A stretch of DNA of 64,000 nt from Phycisphaeraceae bacterium (GCA_023898685.1 CP060234.1:1116001-1180000), one strand, 5' to 3'. Counted from the stretch's first letter, positions 27,601-36,187 are shown. The notes: generated by a model from the sequence alone, not told the origin. Numbers and translations: made by a program.

Positions 27601-28521
27601 TCAGCCCCGCCCCGGCCCCTGTGCCCCGTCCGGCCCGTTCCGATTCCCCCGGGGGTTGTCGGCCGGGTAAACACCGGTCTCCACGTCGATCCAGTCCGGC
27701 ACGCAACGCATGATCTCCGGCAGCAACTCGCCCACGAGCGAGCCGGAGACTTCCATCAGCTCTTCCTTCGATCCCACCGCACCGCTCGTCGTCTGCACCT
27801 TCAGGTAGTACGCATAGTCGCTGGTCAGATCGAACGCCAGCGTCCGCACGCCCTCGGCGCTGGCCACCGTCCCCCCGTTGGCCACGAAAAAATAGCCCGC
27901 ATACAGCCGGGTGTCGCCGCTCCCGGCGAACTCGCTGACCATCATCCGGATCGGCTTCTCCGGGCCCACCCCACGCGGAAGCCGGATCCGCCGGCCCTTG
28001 AGGTCCGAGTAGCGGAAACTCGTCGGCGCGGTGTAGATCTCGCCCAGCGGCCCGCGGAAGTCCTTGGGGACCGTCGGATCGGGGATCCACTCGGCCGCGT
28101 CGATCGGCAGATCGAGCACCTCCGAGGCGCTGACCTTCTGCATCCCACCACCCACGAAGCAACGCTCCGGGACGTGGGGCACCGTGTCGATCATCCCCGT
28201 GTAGTACGCCGCGTGGAAGCTCACCGTGCGGGGCGGCCGCCCCTCCGGCGGGTGCTTCTCCATGTACACGCGTGACACCGAGTTCTCGGTTCCCAGCGTG
28301 CGCATCACCTCGGGGTCCATCACCTCGTCGACGCCGATCTGCTCCCAGTTCTCCGTCTCAGCCGGCAAGGTGACCAGCAGCCGACCATCGGCCGGCTGGA
28401 TCGGCTCCTTGCGCAGGTGAAACCCGTACGCGGTGATCAGCCGACCAAAGCCCGCGGCGCTGATCGCGAGGACCGCGAGGGCCACAAAGAAGGCGGGGGT
28501 GAAGATCCCGTTGCGGTTCAT
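27601..28521 (-). CDS. EpsI/DUF3485-like exosortase-associated protein
   Basis: A 306-residue protein beginning with a membrane anchor (MNRNGIFTPAFFVALAVLAI). The segment SFHAAYYTGMIDTVPHVPERC followed by FVGGGM is typical of the EpsI/DUF3485 domain, first described in methanolan synthesis and often fused to or next to exosortases. The 4-nt overlap of its start with the exosortase stop (28518-28521) supports coupling. Its biochemical role is unknown in the family. The C-terminal 25 residues are Pro/Gly/Asn-rich. Longer open frame upstream would lie inside the exosortase gene and is rejected. Confidence 0.85.
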   Translation of the reverse strand: MNRNGIFTPAFFVALAVLAISAAGFGRLITAYGFHLRKEPIQPADGRLLVTLPAETENWEQIGVDEVMDPEVMRTLGTENSVSRVYMEKHPPEGRPPRTVSFHAAYYTGMIDTVPHVPERCFVGGGMQKVSASEVLDLPIDAAEWIPDPTVPKDFRGPLGEIYTAPTSFRYSDLKGRRIRLPRGVGPEKPIRMMVSEFAGSGDTRLYAGYFFVANGGTVASAEGVRTLAFDLTSDYAYYLKVQTTSGAVGSKEELMEVSGSLVGELLPEIMRCVPDWIDVETGVYPADNPRGNRNGPDGAQGPGRG

Positions 28522-29489
28522 GCCGCGGCCTTCCCGTCCGCGTCCTCGCGGACGATCCGGTTCAGCGCCCAGGCGATCCCGAGATAGAGCCCCAGCGACG
28601 GGATCAGCAGGACCGTCCCGATCAGCGTGTGGGCCTGGCCCGCCGAGAGGTTCGGATCCCACAGCGAGAGCAGCCCCAGCACCGCGATCCGCAGCATGTT
28701 CATCAGCACCGCCACGGGACCGGCGCACAGGAACAGCGCGATCCGCTGCCACCACTGCCGACACCACGTCAGCGCCACCCACACCGACAGGGCGTAGAAC
28801 GCCACCACCATGCGCATGCCGCTGCACGCCTCGGCCACGTTCAGCGGGATCAGCTCCCCGCCGTGGAAGATCTTCAGCGTGTTCCCATCCAGGTCGACCG
28901 TAAAGTCGAAGACCGACCCGATCACCGCCAGCATCACCCAGGCGCCCTCGCTCGCGAGCAACTGGAGCTGAAAGGTCACCTCGATCATGATCCGTTCGGC
29001 CAGCGTGATCCCGAAGAACAGGTAGCCGATCGGGATGAACAGCCAGCGCATCACCCCGGGGCCCAGCAGAAGCAACGCCAGACCGAACAGCGCCAGCAGA
29101 ACCGCGAACCCCTCGATCATGTGGCTCTGGATCGCCACCACGCCGTAGAAGTACGACATGATCCCGAGCAGGAACGGCGCCAACCCCGGCCAGAACACCG
29201 CCGGAGCGGCCCGCTTGAGCTGCTCACGATTCCGCCACACGAAGAACGTGCTGATGACCGGGATCACGAACGCGTGCCCCCAGTCCTCCATCGCGTGCGA
29301 ACTCAGCAGCCCCTGCCGAAGGTACCACCGGAAGAAGAGCCCGAAATAGGCGATCGCCAGCAGCGCAACACCCACCCCCAGCGAGGGAGTCAGCCGGGGC
29401 CATGCTCCGGCCATGCGTGCTTCTGCTGTGCCCGTCGCCATCCGATCCGACATCCCGTCTCGACCCCCGCCCACCAGGCGGGAGAACAT
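28518..29489 (-). CDS. Exosortase (PEP-CTERM sorting transpeptidase)
   Basis: A ~323-residue, eight-helix inner-membrane protein. The putative catalytic residues of exosortases are visible: Cys222 in VAEACSGMR, Arg267 in LMNMLRIA and His287 in GQAHTLIG (numbered from the ATG at 29489; an ATG at 29453 is also possible). Exosortases are thought to cut PEP-CTERM proteins at their sorting motif and hand them to a cell-surface acceptor. Here it is followed by EpsI, TPR, Wzc-like, epimerase and WecA-like genes, the usual exopolysaccharide company. The PEP-CTERM-like protein at 12844-13650 is a likely substrate. Confidence 0.92.
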   Translation of the reverse strand: MFSRLVGGGRDGMSDRMATGTAEARMAGAWPRLTPSLGVGVALLAIAYFGLFFRWYLRQGLLSSHAMEDWGHAFVIPVISTFFVWRNREQLKRAAPAVFWPGLAPFLLGIMSYFYGVVAIQSHMIEGFAVLLALFGLALLLLGPGVMRWLFIPIGYLFFGITLAERIMIEVTFQLQLLASEGAWVMLAVIGSVFDFTVDLDGNTLKIFHGGELIPLNVAEACSGMRMVVAFYALSVWVALTWCRQWWQRIALFLCAGPVAVLMNMLRIAVLGLLSLWDPNLSAGQAHTLIGTVLLIPSLGLYLGIAWALNRIVREDADGKAAA

Positions 29490-29676
29490 CACAGATGGGT
29501 CCTGATATCACACCATCAGATCCCGTTTTACTCTGAACAAGCCGTTGCCCGCCTCCCCGACGGAGCGGCCGTTGATACGCCCCCCGCCGGGCGCGTGTTC
29601 ATCGGACGCTCGATCCTCAAGCCGCATTCGGACTCGACCGCCGCGGGGTCCATGGCATCAGGCCCGGCCTTCCGAA

Positions 29677-31239
29677 TCAACGCGTGATGTTCGTCGGCGG
29701 AGCGCCGAACACGTCGTTGCCGAAGTTCCTGTCCAACAGGAACCCGAATCCGTACGATGTCCGGAATCCGTTCCGCACCACCGCGAGCGGCAGCGCCCAG
29801 AAGTTTGTGCCGATGTTGACGTGGTCGTCCGGCTTGAGGAAGACATCGGGCTGGGTGCCCTCTTCGATCGCCCGCAGGTCGAGCATGATCGTCGCCTGCC
29901 GGTCGGGGCCGACCATCCTGGTCAGGTCCACCCGCTCCGGGATCGCGAGACCCGAGAGCCCGCCCGCCGCCGTCACCGCGCGGGTCAACGTCAGCCGGCC
30001 GACGATCGGAATCTGGTACACACCGGGCCGGGCGAACTGCCCGCCGAGGTACACGTTGCCCTGCTCAGGGTTCGGCACGCTGATCACGTCACCCGGGCGA
30101 ACGATGATGTTGTACCGGGCATCGCCCGCGAGCAGCGGCTTCACCGGGATGCGGATCACGCGCTGCGTCATCAGCGGCGCCTCACCCGCCACGGCCGCGG
30201 GGCCCCGTCCGGGCTTGGTGCGCTGGTCATCCTGGGGATAGCCCCGGACCCACTCGCCGTTGATAAACATCCAGCGGCCCCCGCCCGCGGCGGGCGCGGG
30301 GCGATCGATCGTGTTGGGCACCACCGGCGTGGTGTCGGGCTCGACCAGGTCGATCAACGGCTCAGGCTGATCCTCCGGCGCCGTCAGCGCGATACCCACA
30401 CCGCCCTCGAGCACCGCCGGCGATCCGCCACCCCCGTCGCCCTTCTTCTCGGCGTCCTTGTCGTCGGTAAGGTCATTGATGATGTCGATCAGGTTCTCGC
30501 CACCGGGCTCCGAGAGCGGGGTCTGGCCGTGCTCGCCCGTGCCGGCGGGCGACTCGGGCTGGTTGGGCGAGGCCGTGTCGCTCAGCGCCACCTGCCTGAT
30601 GACGTGCACGTAGTCGATCAGGTTCGGGTCCACGCCGCCGCCCGCGATCAACGCCTCGAGCAGGCGGTAGTCGGACGACGGGATCTGGTACCGCCCCGGC
30701 CCGGCGACCGCGCCCTGAAGGTGGAACGACTGCGCCCTCCGCCCGACGATGACCACCGAGACCAGCGGATCTGAAACGAACTGCCCGAAGCGGCGCTTGA
30801 ACAGATCCGTCGCCTTGTCTTCGGTCAAACCTCGCACGAACACGCGGCCGAGCTGGGGCACCTCGAGGTACCCGTTCTCGTCGACCGTGCGCTGATAGAC
30901 CTCGGGCTGGCCCTGCGCCACAACGTCGTAGACCGTCAGCTCGATCTGGTCGCCCGCGCTGATCGTGTACTCCTCGGCCTGCACCTGCAGGTCCTCGGGC
31001 GTCACGTCCGTGTACTCGACCAAGGCGCCGCCGTCCGACTCGATCGGTGCGAGTTGCTCCAGGATCGGCACCACCGTCGGCGTCTCTTCCCACCGCCCGA
31101 CGACGCTCGGATCGAAGAACGAATCCCAGTGACAACCCGGGAGCGCCGCCGCCGCGACCACGCAGAACAAGGGACCGACGAGGCGGCGTGCGTTCAACGA
31201 ACGGCCCGGTTGTGCCGGAGTGGAATGTGAGCAGGCCAA
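29677..31239 (-). CDS. Wza-like polysaccharide export lipoprotein with SLBB domains
   Basis: A 520-residue outer-membrane export protein. The open frame runs further upstream into lipA, so the start was chosen by signal: a TTG at 31239 has GGAAGGAG 7 nt before it and leads to RRLVGPLFCVVAAAALPGC, a lipoprotein signal with lipobox LPGC at 33-36. A second TTG at 31197 would give a shorter signal but has no ribosome-binding site. The poly_export domain begins near EEYTISAGDQIELTVYD; SLBB-like segments follow (GAVAGPGRYQIPSSDYRLLEAL and GGQFARPGVYQIPIVGRLTLTRAV). A Pro/Gly-rich insert of ~100 residues separates them. It likely forms the outer-membrane channel fed by the Wzc-like protein. Confidence 0.88.
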   Translation of the reverse strand: MACSHSTPAQPGRSLNARRLVGPLFCVVAAAALPGCHWDSFFDPSVVGRWEETPTVVPILEQLAPIESDGGALVEYTDVTPEDLQVQAEEYTISAGDQIELTVYDVVAQGQPEVYQRTVDENGYLEVPQLGRVFVRGLTEDKATDLFKRRFGQFVSDPLVSVVIVGRRAQSFHLQGAVAGPGRYQIPSSDYRLLEALIAGGGVDPNLIDYVHVIRQVALSDTASPNQPESPAGTGEHGQTPLSEPGGENLIDIINDLTDDKDAEKKGDGGGGSPAVLEGGVGIALTAPEDQPEPLIDLVEPDTTPVVPNTIDRPAPAAGGGRWMFINGEWVRGYPQDDQRTKPGRGPAAVAGEAPLMTQRVIRIPVKPLLAGDARYNIIVRPGDVISVPNPEQGNVYLGGQFARPGVYQIPIVGRLTLTRAVTAAGGLSGLAIPERVDLTRMVGPDRQATIMLDLRAIEEGTQPDVFLKPDDHVNIGTNFWALPLAVVRNGFRTSYGFGFLLDRNFGNDVFGAPPTNITR

Positions 31240-31246
31240 CCCGAAG

Positions 31247-31254
31247 CTCCTTCC
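31247..31254 (-). promoter_or_regulatory. Ribosome-binding site that fixes the TTG start of the Wza-like gene
   Basis: Minus-strand GGAAGGAG, 7 nt upstream of the TTG at 31239. No ATG or GTG in this frame near the signal peptide has a comparable site. Confidence 0.6.
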
Positions 31255-31548
31255 GTACCCATCTTCATCTCGGTCCGATGCGGGCTCGCGCCCGCCGGAC
31301 CCGGCCCGAATCGAACGCCCCGGGCCGAGACGGTAGGACCGGATCCGCCCGGTTCCAAACGTCCCGGGACCATTCCCGGTTCGGTCGAGAGGCCGCCACG
31401 GCCCGAATTCTCGGCCCTGCTGCATCGGCCATTCTCGGCGGCGGGCTGAGCAAACCGCCCGCGAAAGCCGGTTGCTCGCCGGTCTTTTCTCGCCGCCCAC
31501 CGGCCCGGCCGCAATCCATGCCCGGGCTACAGTCGATCTGGAGATTCC

Positions 31549-32613
31549 ATGCCGATCGATCGCGCTCCCACGAACAGGGCCCAGCAGCGGCATCCCAAGC
31601 CGCTCGGCGGCGATCCCGCGCGGAATCTGCGCCCGCTCGTCAGCCTGTCGGACATGGTGCTCAACAACCAGGCGACCCCCGTCCATCATCTTGATATCAA
31701 GAGAAAGCCCGACTGGCTCCGCGCGAAGATGCCGGGTGGGACGGGCTATCGCGACACCAAGGCCAACATCGACGGCCACCGTCTGCACACCGTCTGCGAG
31801 GAGGCCGCGTGCCCCAATCTCGGGGAGTGCTGGGCCCGCGGTGTCGCCACGATCATGATCCTGGGTGACACCTGTACGCGCGCCTGCGGGTTCTGCAACG
31901 TCAAGACCGGCAAACCGCCGGCAACCGATCATGGGGAGCCCGAACGGGTGGCCGAATCGCTCCGGGGGCTCGGGCTCCGGTATGTCGTGATCACAAGCGT
32001 CGACCGCGACGATCTGCCCGACGGCGGGGCGTCGATCTGGGCGGAGACAATCCGGCGGGTCAAGGACGCGTGCCCCGAGATGAAGCTCGAGGTGCTGATC
32101 GGTGATTTTCAGGGCGATCCCGACGCGCTCCAGATGGTCATCGACGCCAGGCCGGATGTGATCGCCCACAACCTCGAAACCGTCCGCCGCTGCCACCCCG
32201 CGGTGCGTCCCAGCGCCCGCTACGAACGCACGATGGAGCTACTCCGCCGCGTCAAGGCGGCGGGAGCGGTGGCCAAGACCGGCCTCATGGTCGGCATCGG
32301 CGAACGCGACGACGAGGTCGTCGACTGCCTGCACGAACTCGTCCGCCTGACCGGCGACCACGATGGCCCGCGCGACCCGCGGGCCGCCTCGGCCGGCGGC
32401 ACGGGTGCGGGCGACCCCTGCGACATCATCACGATCGGCCAGTACCTCCAGCCCACGCGGAACCATCTGCCGATCGACCGCTGGGTGCACCCGGACCGGT
32501 TCGCCGAGTATGGGCGGATCGGCAAGGAGGCCGGCCTGAAGGTCGTGTTCTCGGGGCCCCTCGTGCGCTCGAGCTACCTCGCCGACAAGCAGTTCGAGGG
32601 GTTGGGGTTGTAG
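31549..32613 (+). CDS. lipA: Lipoyl synthase
   Basis: LipA is a radical-SAM enzyme that inserts two sulfurs into protein-bound octanoate to make lipoyl groups. Both iron-sulfur clusters are visible: the auxiliary-cluster cysteines Cys83, Cys88 and Cys94 (CEEAACPNLGEC) and the radical-SAM motif CTRACGFC with Cys109, Cys113 and Cys116. The C-terminal RSSYLADKQF contains the RSSY segment that contributes a Ser ligand. Length 354 is slightly longer than usual (about 320), due mainly to an N-terminal stretch of ~45 residues and a Gly/Asp insert near residue 270. GGAG precedes the ATG. lipB is not in the window. Confidence 0.97.
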   Translation: MPIDRAPTNRAQQRHPKPLGGDPARNLRPLVSLSDMVLNNQATPVHHLDIKRKPDWLRAKMPGGTGYRDTKANIDGHRLHTVCEEAACPNLGECWARGVATIMILGDTCTRACGFCNVKTGKPPATDHGEPERVAESLRGLGLRYVVITSVDRDDLPDGGASIWAETIRRVKDACPEMKLEVLIGDFQGDPDALQMVIDARPDVIAHNLETVRRCHPAVRPSARYERTMELLRRVKAAGAVAKTGLMVGIGERDDEVVDCLHELVRLTGDHDGPRDPRAASAGGTGAGDPCDIITIGQYLQPTRNHLPIDRWVHPDRFAEYGRIGKEAGLKVVFSGPLVRSSYLADKQFEGLGL

Positions 32614-32700
32614 AACTGTCGCCTGCCGGGTGCCGTGGACGATTCCTCGTGAACCAGACGATGGACATCTGACAAGCGCTTTCATGGCAACTGGTTGCAT

Positions 32701-32796
32701 GGGTGCCACTGCTCGCCGTCTTCGGCGCAGCAGTGCTTCTGCCGCTGTTCGTTGAGGAGCACGACGGCGCTGCTGCGCAGCGAGTCGTGGCACCCC
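32701..32796. repeat. Large GGTGCCAC-type palindrome (copy D)
   Basis: Begins GGGTGCCACTGCTCGCCGTC (32701-32720) and ends GCGAGTCGTGGCACCCC (32780-32796). The ends are complementary with a few mismatches. The left arm matches the element at 17886-17986 almost exactly (TGCCACTGCTCGCCGT then CGGCGCAGCAGTGCT). It lies in the 254-nt gap between lipA and the aminotransferase gene, whose 3' ends converge. Confidence 0.78.
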
Positions 32797-32867
32797 TTTC
32801 GTGAAGGCGTCGTGAGAAAGCACCCGTGGAGACGCCGTCCGCGACTTCGCCACGACACGGCACGGCC

Positions 32868-34097
32868 TCAGCGGGTGCCCGCCGCGGCCTTGGCCTTGGT
32901 CGCGTGCCGTCGGAGGTAGCCCACGACGGTGTCGACCACGTGCCGCTTCTGCTCAACCGCCAACTCGGCGTAGATCGGCAACGCGATCGTCTCGCGGGCC
33001 GCCGCCTCGGACTCCGGCAGATCGCCCTCGGGCTGGCCGAGATAGGCGAAGCACTCCTGCATGTGCAGGGGCACAGGGTAGTAGATCTCTGTGCCGATCT
33101 TCGCGGTGCTCATGTGCTCGCGGAGGGCGTCGCGATGCTCGGCCGGCACCCGGATGACGTACTGGTTGTAGATGTGCCGGGCCGGTGCGGCGGGCCGCTC
33201 CGGGATGCGCAGGGCCAGGTCGGCGGGCTCGCCCAGCGGCGTGGCCGTGGTCGCCGCGCCGGCCTCGAGGAAGGCGTCGTCGTAGAAGTCGGCGTTGGCG
33301 ATGCGGCCCGCGTGCCACCCCTCGAGGTAGCGCAGCTTGACCCGCAGGACGGCGGCCTGCAGGGCGTCGAGCCTGGAGTTGACGCCGATCATCGAGTGGT
33401 AGTACTTGGGCTTGCCGCCGTGGATGCGCAGGACCGCGAGCTTCTCGGCCAAGGCGTCGTCGTTGGTGGTGATGATGCCACCGTCGCCGAACCCGCCGAG
33501 GTTCTTCGAGGGGAAGAAACTGAAGCACCCGATGTCGCCGACCGTGCCGGCCATGCGGCCCTTGTGGTCCTTCGAGCCGATCGCCTGGGCCGCGTCCTCG
33601 ATCAGGGGCACGCCAAACTCGTCGGCGATGGCCCGGTAGGCGTCCATGTCGACGCACTGGCCGAAGAGGTGGACGGGCATGATGGCGGCGAGGTTCGGCG
33701 TGCGCTTCGCCACCTCGCGCACCTTCTCGGGGTCCATGTTGTACGTCACCGGGTCGATGTCGACGTAGACCGGGACGGCCCCGAGCCGAGCGGTCGAGCC
33801 GCCCGTGGCGAAGAACGTGTAGGACGGGCAGATGACCCGGCCGTTCTCCCCGCCGTTGCAGCCGATGTCGAGGCCCATGAGGGCGAGGAGCAGGGCATCG
33901 GAGCCCGAGGCACAGCCGATGGCGTGCTTGGCGCCCGTGTAGGCGGCGATCTCGGCCTCGAGGTCGCTGACGTTCGGGCCCATGACGAACCACTGGGCGT
34001 CGCACACCTCGTCGATCGCGGCCCGGATCTGCTCGCGCATCTCGCCGACGTACTGCGCCTTCAGGTCCAGCAGCGGAACATTCACTTCGGTCAACAT
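32868..34097 (-). CDS. DegT/DnrJ/EryC1/StrS-type aminotransferase
   Basis: A 409-residue PLP-dependent enzyme that usually transaminates nucleotide-linked keto-sugars. The start MLTEVNVPLLDLKAQY is placed at the ATG at 34097, 9 nt after GGAGG; a GTG two codons earlier is too close to that site. Family features: GCASGSDALLLAL (phosphate loop), PLIEDAAQAIGS (Asp that contacts the PLP ring) and FSFFPSKNLGGFGDGG with the PLP lysine at Lys198. The cluster is not adjacent to other sugar genes, but an amino sugar for the nearby exopolysaccharide locus is an obvious possible product. Confidence 0.93.
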   Translation of the reverse strand: MLTEVNVPLLDLKAQYVGEMREQIRAAIDEVCDAQWFVMGPNVSDLEAEIAAYTGAKHAIGCASGSDALLLALMGLDIGCNGGENGRVICPSYTFFATGGSTARLGAVPVYVDIDPVTYNMDPEKVREVAKRTPNLAAIMPVHLFGQCVDMDAYRAIADEFGVPLIEDAAQAIGSKDHKGRMAGTVGDIGCFSFFPSKNLGGFGDGGIITTNDDALAEKLAVLRIHGGKPKYYHSMIGVNSRLDALQAAVLRVKLRYLEGWHAGRIANADFYDDAFLEAGAATTATPLGEPADLALRIPERPAAPARHIYNQYVIRVPAEHRDALREHMSTAKIGTEIYYPVPLHMQECFAYLGQPEGDLPESEAAARETIALPIYAELAVEQKRHVVDTVVGYLRRHATKAKAAAGTR

Positions 34098-34765
34098 TTC
34101 CACCTACCTCCGACTTGCCTCTGTCAGCCCGCGGCCCCCGGGGCGGCCCCCCCCAAGCCCGGCCGACACGGGCCAGGAAGCCCGCCGCAGACGCGGAGTC
34201 GCCCGGCATCCAGGGCCGCGGCGTCCGTCGCCGCAGGAGCAACGATAGCCCAGCCCGATCATCGTGTTCGTCAAGGGGCCCGCCCCGGACTCTATTTCAA
34301 CCCCCAGTATCGGGGTAAACAGCGGGCTTGTGACAAGACCGGCGAATCTCGCCGCAATCGACACACCGTGGCGAGAGCTGGCCTCGATGTACAACGACTG
34401 AACTTCGCGACGCTGTCATGCTCGCCTGTGCACCCCCGCCCAACGTGGTCGCAGCATTAGAGACGGCGGTTGGCCAAGCCACGGTGCCGGCGGCGCCGGT
34501 GCTTCGATTCGGCAGCGGATGGCGTTGCCATCCTGTTTAAAGGCGAACATAAATCGATCAAATACCGCTTCGTGGCATCTTTGACCGGCTTGCGAACATG
34601 TATACTTCAGGCTATACTTGCTCGTGTGACTGACGATAGAGGTGATGAGGTCGACGCGTTTCGAGTATTCAGCTCGAGGCGGAGGCATGGAGGCCGCGGT
34701 CGACCGTCGCATCCTGTTGCCGGCAGATGCCGCAGCGGGATACAGGCGGAGCCACGGAGTCATCA
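34098..34765. other. 668-nt gap upstream of hicA, no gene supported
   Basis: Several short frames cross this stretch but none has a recognisable domain, consistent codon use or a good ribosome-binding site. From about 34520 to 34640 the sequence becomes AT-richer (for example TTTAAAGGCGAACATAAATC) and holds the promoter-like site of the TA pair. Otherwise I see nothing. Confidence 0.5.
34590..34618 (+). promoter_or_regulatory. Promoter of the hicAB pair with repeated TATACTT
   Basis: -35 TTGCGA (34590-34595), 17-nt spacer, -10 TATACT (34613-34618), about 150 nt before hicA. TATACTT occurs twice (34601 and 34613) as a 12-nt-spaced direct repeat, which could be an antitoxin operator. An alternative TTGACC at 34581 is too close to the first TATACT. 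Confidence 0.5.
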
Positions 34766-34987
34766 ATGCCACCCGAAAGAGACTTTGGGTCCATCAAGAG
34801 GCTTCTGCAGCGGCACGGATGGAGCCTCCAGCGCATCAACGGTTCCCACCACATCTTCACCGGTCCTGGTCGGCAGCCGATCAGCATTCCGGTCCACCGA
34901 GGGAAGGTGAAGGATGTCTACCGCAGGCAAGTCGAGAAAGCGATCCGTGAGCAAGACGCCCAGGACCACAAAGAAGGCAAAGAGTAA
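34766..34987 (+). CDS. hicA: HicA-type toxin (mRNA interferase)
   Basis: A 73-residue protein, the normal HicA size, when started at the ATG at 34766 (GGAG 9 nt upstream). The double-stranded-RNA-binding-like HicA fold is indicated by SIKRLLQRHGWSLQRINGSH and HIFTGPGRQPISIPVH, with the catalytic His in the GSHHIF motif. HicA toxins cleave mRNA during stress and are neutralised by HicB. The antitoxin frame begins inside its 3' end, so the two are translationally linked. The surrounding stretch is AT-richer than the chromosome average, in line with mobile toxin-antitoxin modules. Confidence 0.87.
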   Translation: MPPERDFGSIKRLLQRHGWSLQRINGSHHIFTGPGRQPISIPVHRGKVKDVYRRQVEKAIREQDAQDHKEGKE

Positions 34988-35375
34988 AGCGAACAAGCCC
35001 GCCACCGATCGGCCCTTCACGCCGGCGATACTCCGGGCCGCGCGAGAGCTCGCGGCGTCGTACCGCCTGCTGATCGAGCCAGACGCCGAGGTGGGGTACT
35101 TGGGCCGCACCGTGGAACTCCCATATGCCATGGGCGACGGCGAGACTATCGAAGCATGTGTCGCGACAACAATGGAGGCGACGGTGTCGGTCGTCGCGAC
35201 CCTTCTTGAGAACGGCGAACGCCCTCCCACTCCCGCGTCCGAGGCGAGGCGCGACCGTCAGGTCAACATCCGCCTCACCGCCGACGAGAAGGAGCGGCTC
35301 GATGAGGCCGCCCGCGCCGCCGGGTTCCGCAGCGTGTCGGACTACATCCGCCACGCCGCCCTGAAATCGGCGTGA
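34914..35375 (+). CDS. hicB: HicB-type antitoxin with RHH DNA-binding domain
   Basis: A 153-residue protein. A basic N-terminal tail (residues 1-30, Lys/Ser/Thr-rich) precedes a degenerate RNase-H-like HicB domain (YRLLIEPDAEVGYLGRTVELPYA), and the C-terminus is a ribbon-helix-helix domain (QVNIRLTADEKERLDEAARAAG then SVSDYIRHAAL), as in HicB proteins that bind their own promoter. The start overlaps hicA by 74 nt, which is long for this pair; the tail lies mostly in that overlap. A later start at GTG 34947 is possible. It should repress the promoter upstream of hicA. Confidence 0.85.
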   Translation: MSTAGKSRKRSVSKTPRTTKKAKSKANKPATDRPFTPAILRAARELAASYRLLIEPDAEVGYLGRTVELPYAMGDGETIEACVATTMEATVSVVATLLENGERPPTPASEARRDRQVNIRLTADEKERLDEAARAAGFRSVSDYIRHAALKSA

Positions 35376-35477
35376 TCGGACCCGGTTTCTCCGAATTCCC
35401 CCCGACGATGTTCCCAACCATCCCGGAACGGTTTACGCTGTGGCGTCGGCCCGAGACGGGCCGGGGACGGGGTTGGC

Positions 35478-36143
35478 TTGGACCCACGCGTCATCGAGAA
35501 CATGGTGCAGCAGATCGAGGCGAAGGACCTCTCCACCGCCGCCCACACCTGGCGGGTGGTCCTCTACCTGCGTGCCCTGCTCGAGGCGAGGGGGGCGTCG
35601 CACGAACAGATCTTCGCGGCGACGCAGGGCGCCGCCCTGCACGACGTCGGCAAGCTCGACATCCCCGACGAGATCCTCCAGAAGCCCGCCCGCCTCACCC
35701 CCGAGGAATTCGAGGTCATCGAGCAGCACGCCGTCACGGGCTACGCCCGGATGATCGCGCTCGACGTCGAGGACGAGACGATCCTCGACCTCGTCCGCTA
35801 CCACCACGAGAAGATGGACGGCTCGGGCTACCCCTTCCACCTCAAGGGCGAAGAGATCCCCCGAATCGCCCGCGATTTCGCGGTGATCGACACCTTCGAC
35901 GCGATGACCAGCCACCGCCCCTACCGCCACAAGGTGGGGGCCGACGCGGCCGAGCACGCCCTGGACGTCCTGATCGAGGCAAAGGGGACGAAGTACGACC
36001 CGGAGTCGGTCGAGCTGTTCGCCTCGCTCTACCACTCGGGGGCGCTGGACTACATCCTCAGCTACTTCAACGACGCCGCGGCCCTGCCGGCCTACGGGTC
36101 GGTCGAGGACGAGGAAGTGACGCGGTCAATCCGGGTCGACTAG
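35478..36143 (+). CDS. HD-GYP domain protein (probable c-di-GMP phosphodiesterase)
   Basis: A 221-residue single-domain protein. ALHDVGKLDIPD carries the HD metal pair and DGSGYPFHLKGEEIP the GYP motif; HHEKMDGSGYP and FDAMTSHRPYR complete the HD-GYP signature. These proteins hydrolyse cyclic di-GMP. No sensory or receiver domain is attached, so it is either a stand-alone enzyme or regulated in trans. The start is a TTG at 35478 (GGGGACGGGG lies upstream); an in-frame ATG at 35502 would lose eight residues only. The gene stands alone between the TA pair and the metallopeptidase gene. Confidence 0.88.
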   Translation: MDPRVIENMVQQIEAKDLSTAAHTWRVVLYLRALLEARGASHEQIFAATQGAALHDVGKLDIPDEILQKPARLTPEEFEVIEQHAVTGYARMIALDVEDETILDLVRYHHEKMDGSGYPFHLKGEEIPRIARDFAVIDTFDAMTSHRPYRHKVGADAAEHALDVLIEAKGTKYDPESVELFASLYHSGALDYILSYFNDAAALPAYGSVEDEEVTRSIRVD

Positions 36144-36187
36144 CCGCTCCTGGGGCCCGCGCGGTGGGGACTCATCCAGGGTTGGTT

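Noticed and set aside
23176..28275. A 1699-residue plus-strand open frame opposite the TPR gene
   Set aside because: It is an antisense shadow caused by high GC; its composition (Arg/Leu/His-rich, no domain) is typical of such frames, and it crosses at least two real minus-strand genes.
31194..31514. Short minus-strand frame starting MRPGRWAARKD upstream of the Wza-like gene
   Set aside because: It overlaps the chosen start in another frame, is Arg/Gly-rich and matches no family.
34470..34910. Frames between the aminotransferase gene and hicA in other phases
   Set aside because: They overlap hicA, lack a good start and show no domain.
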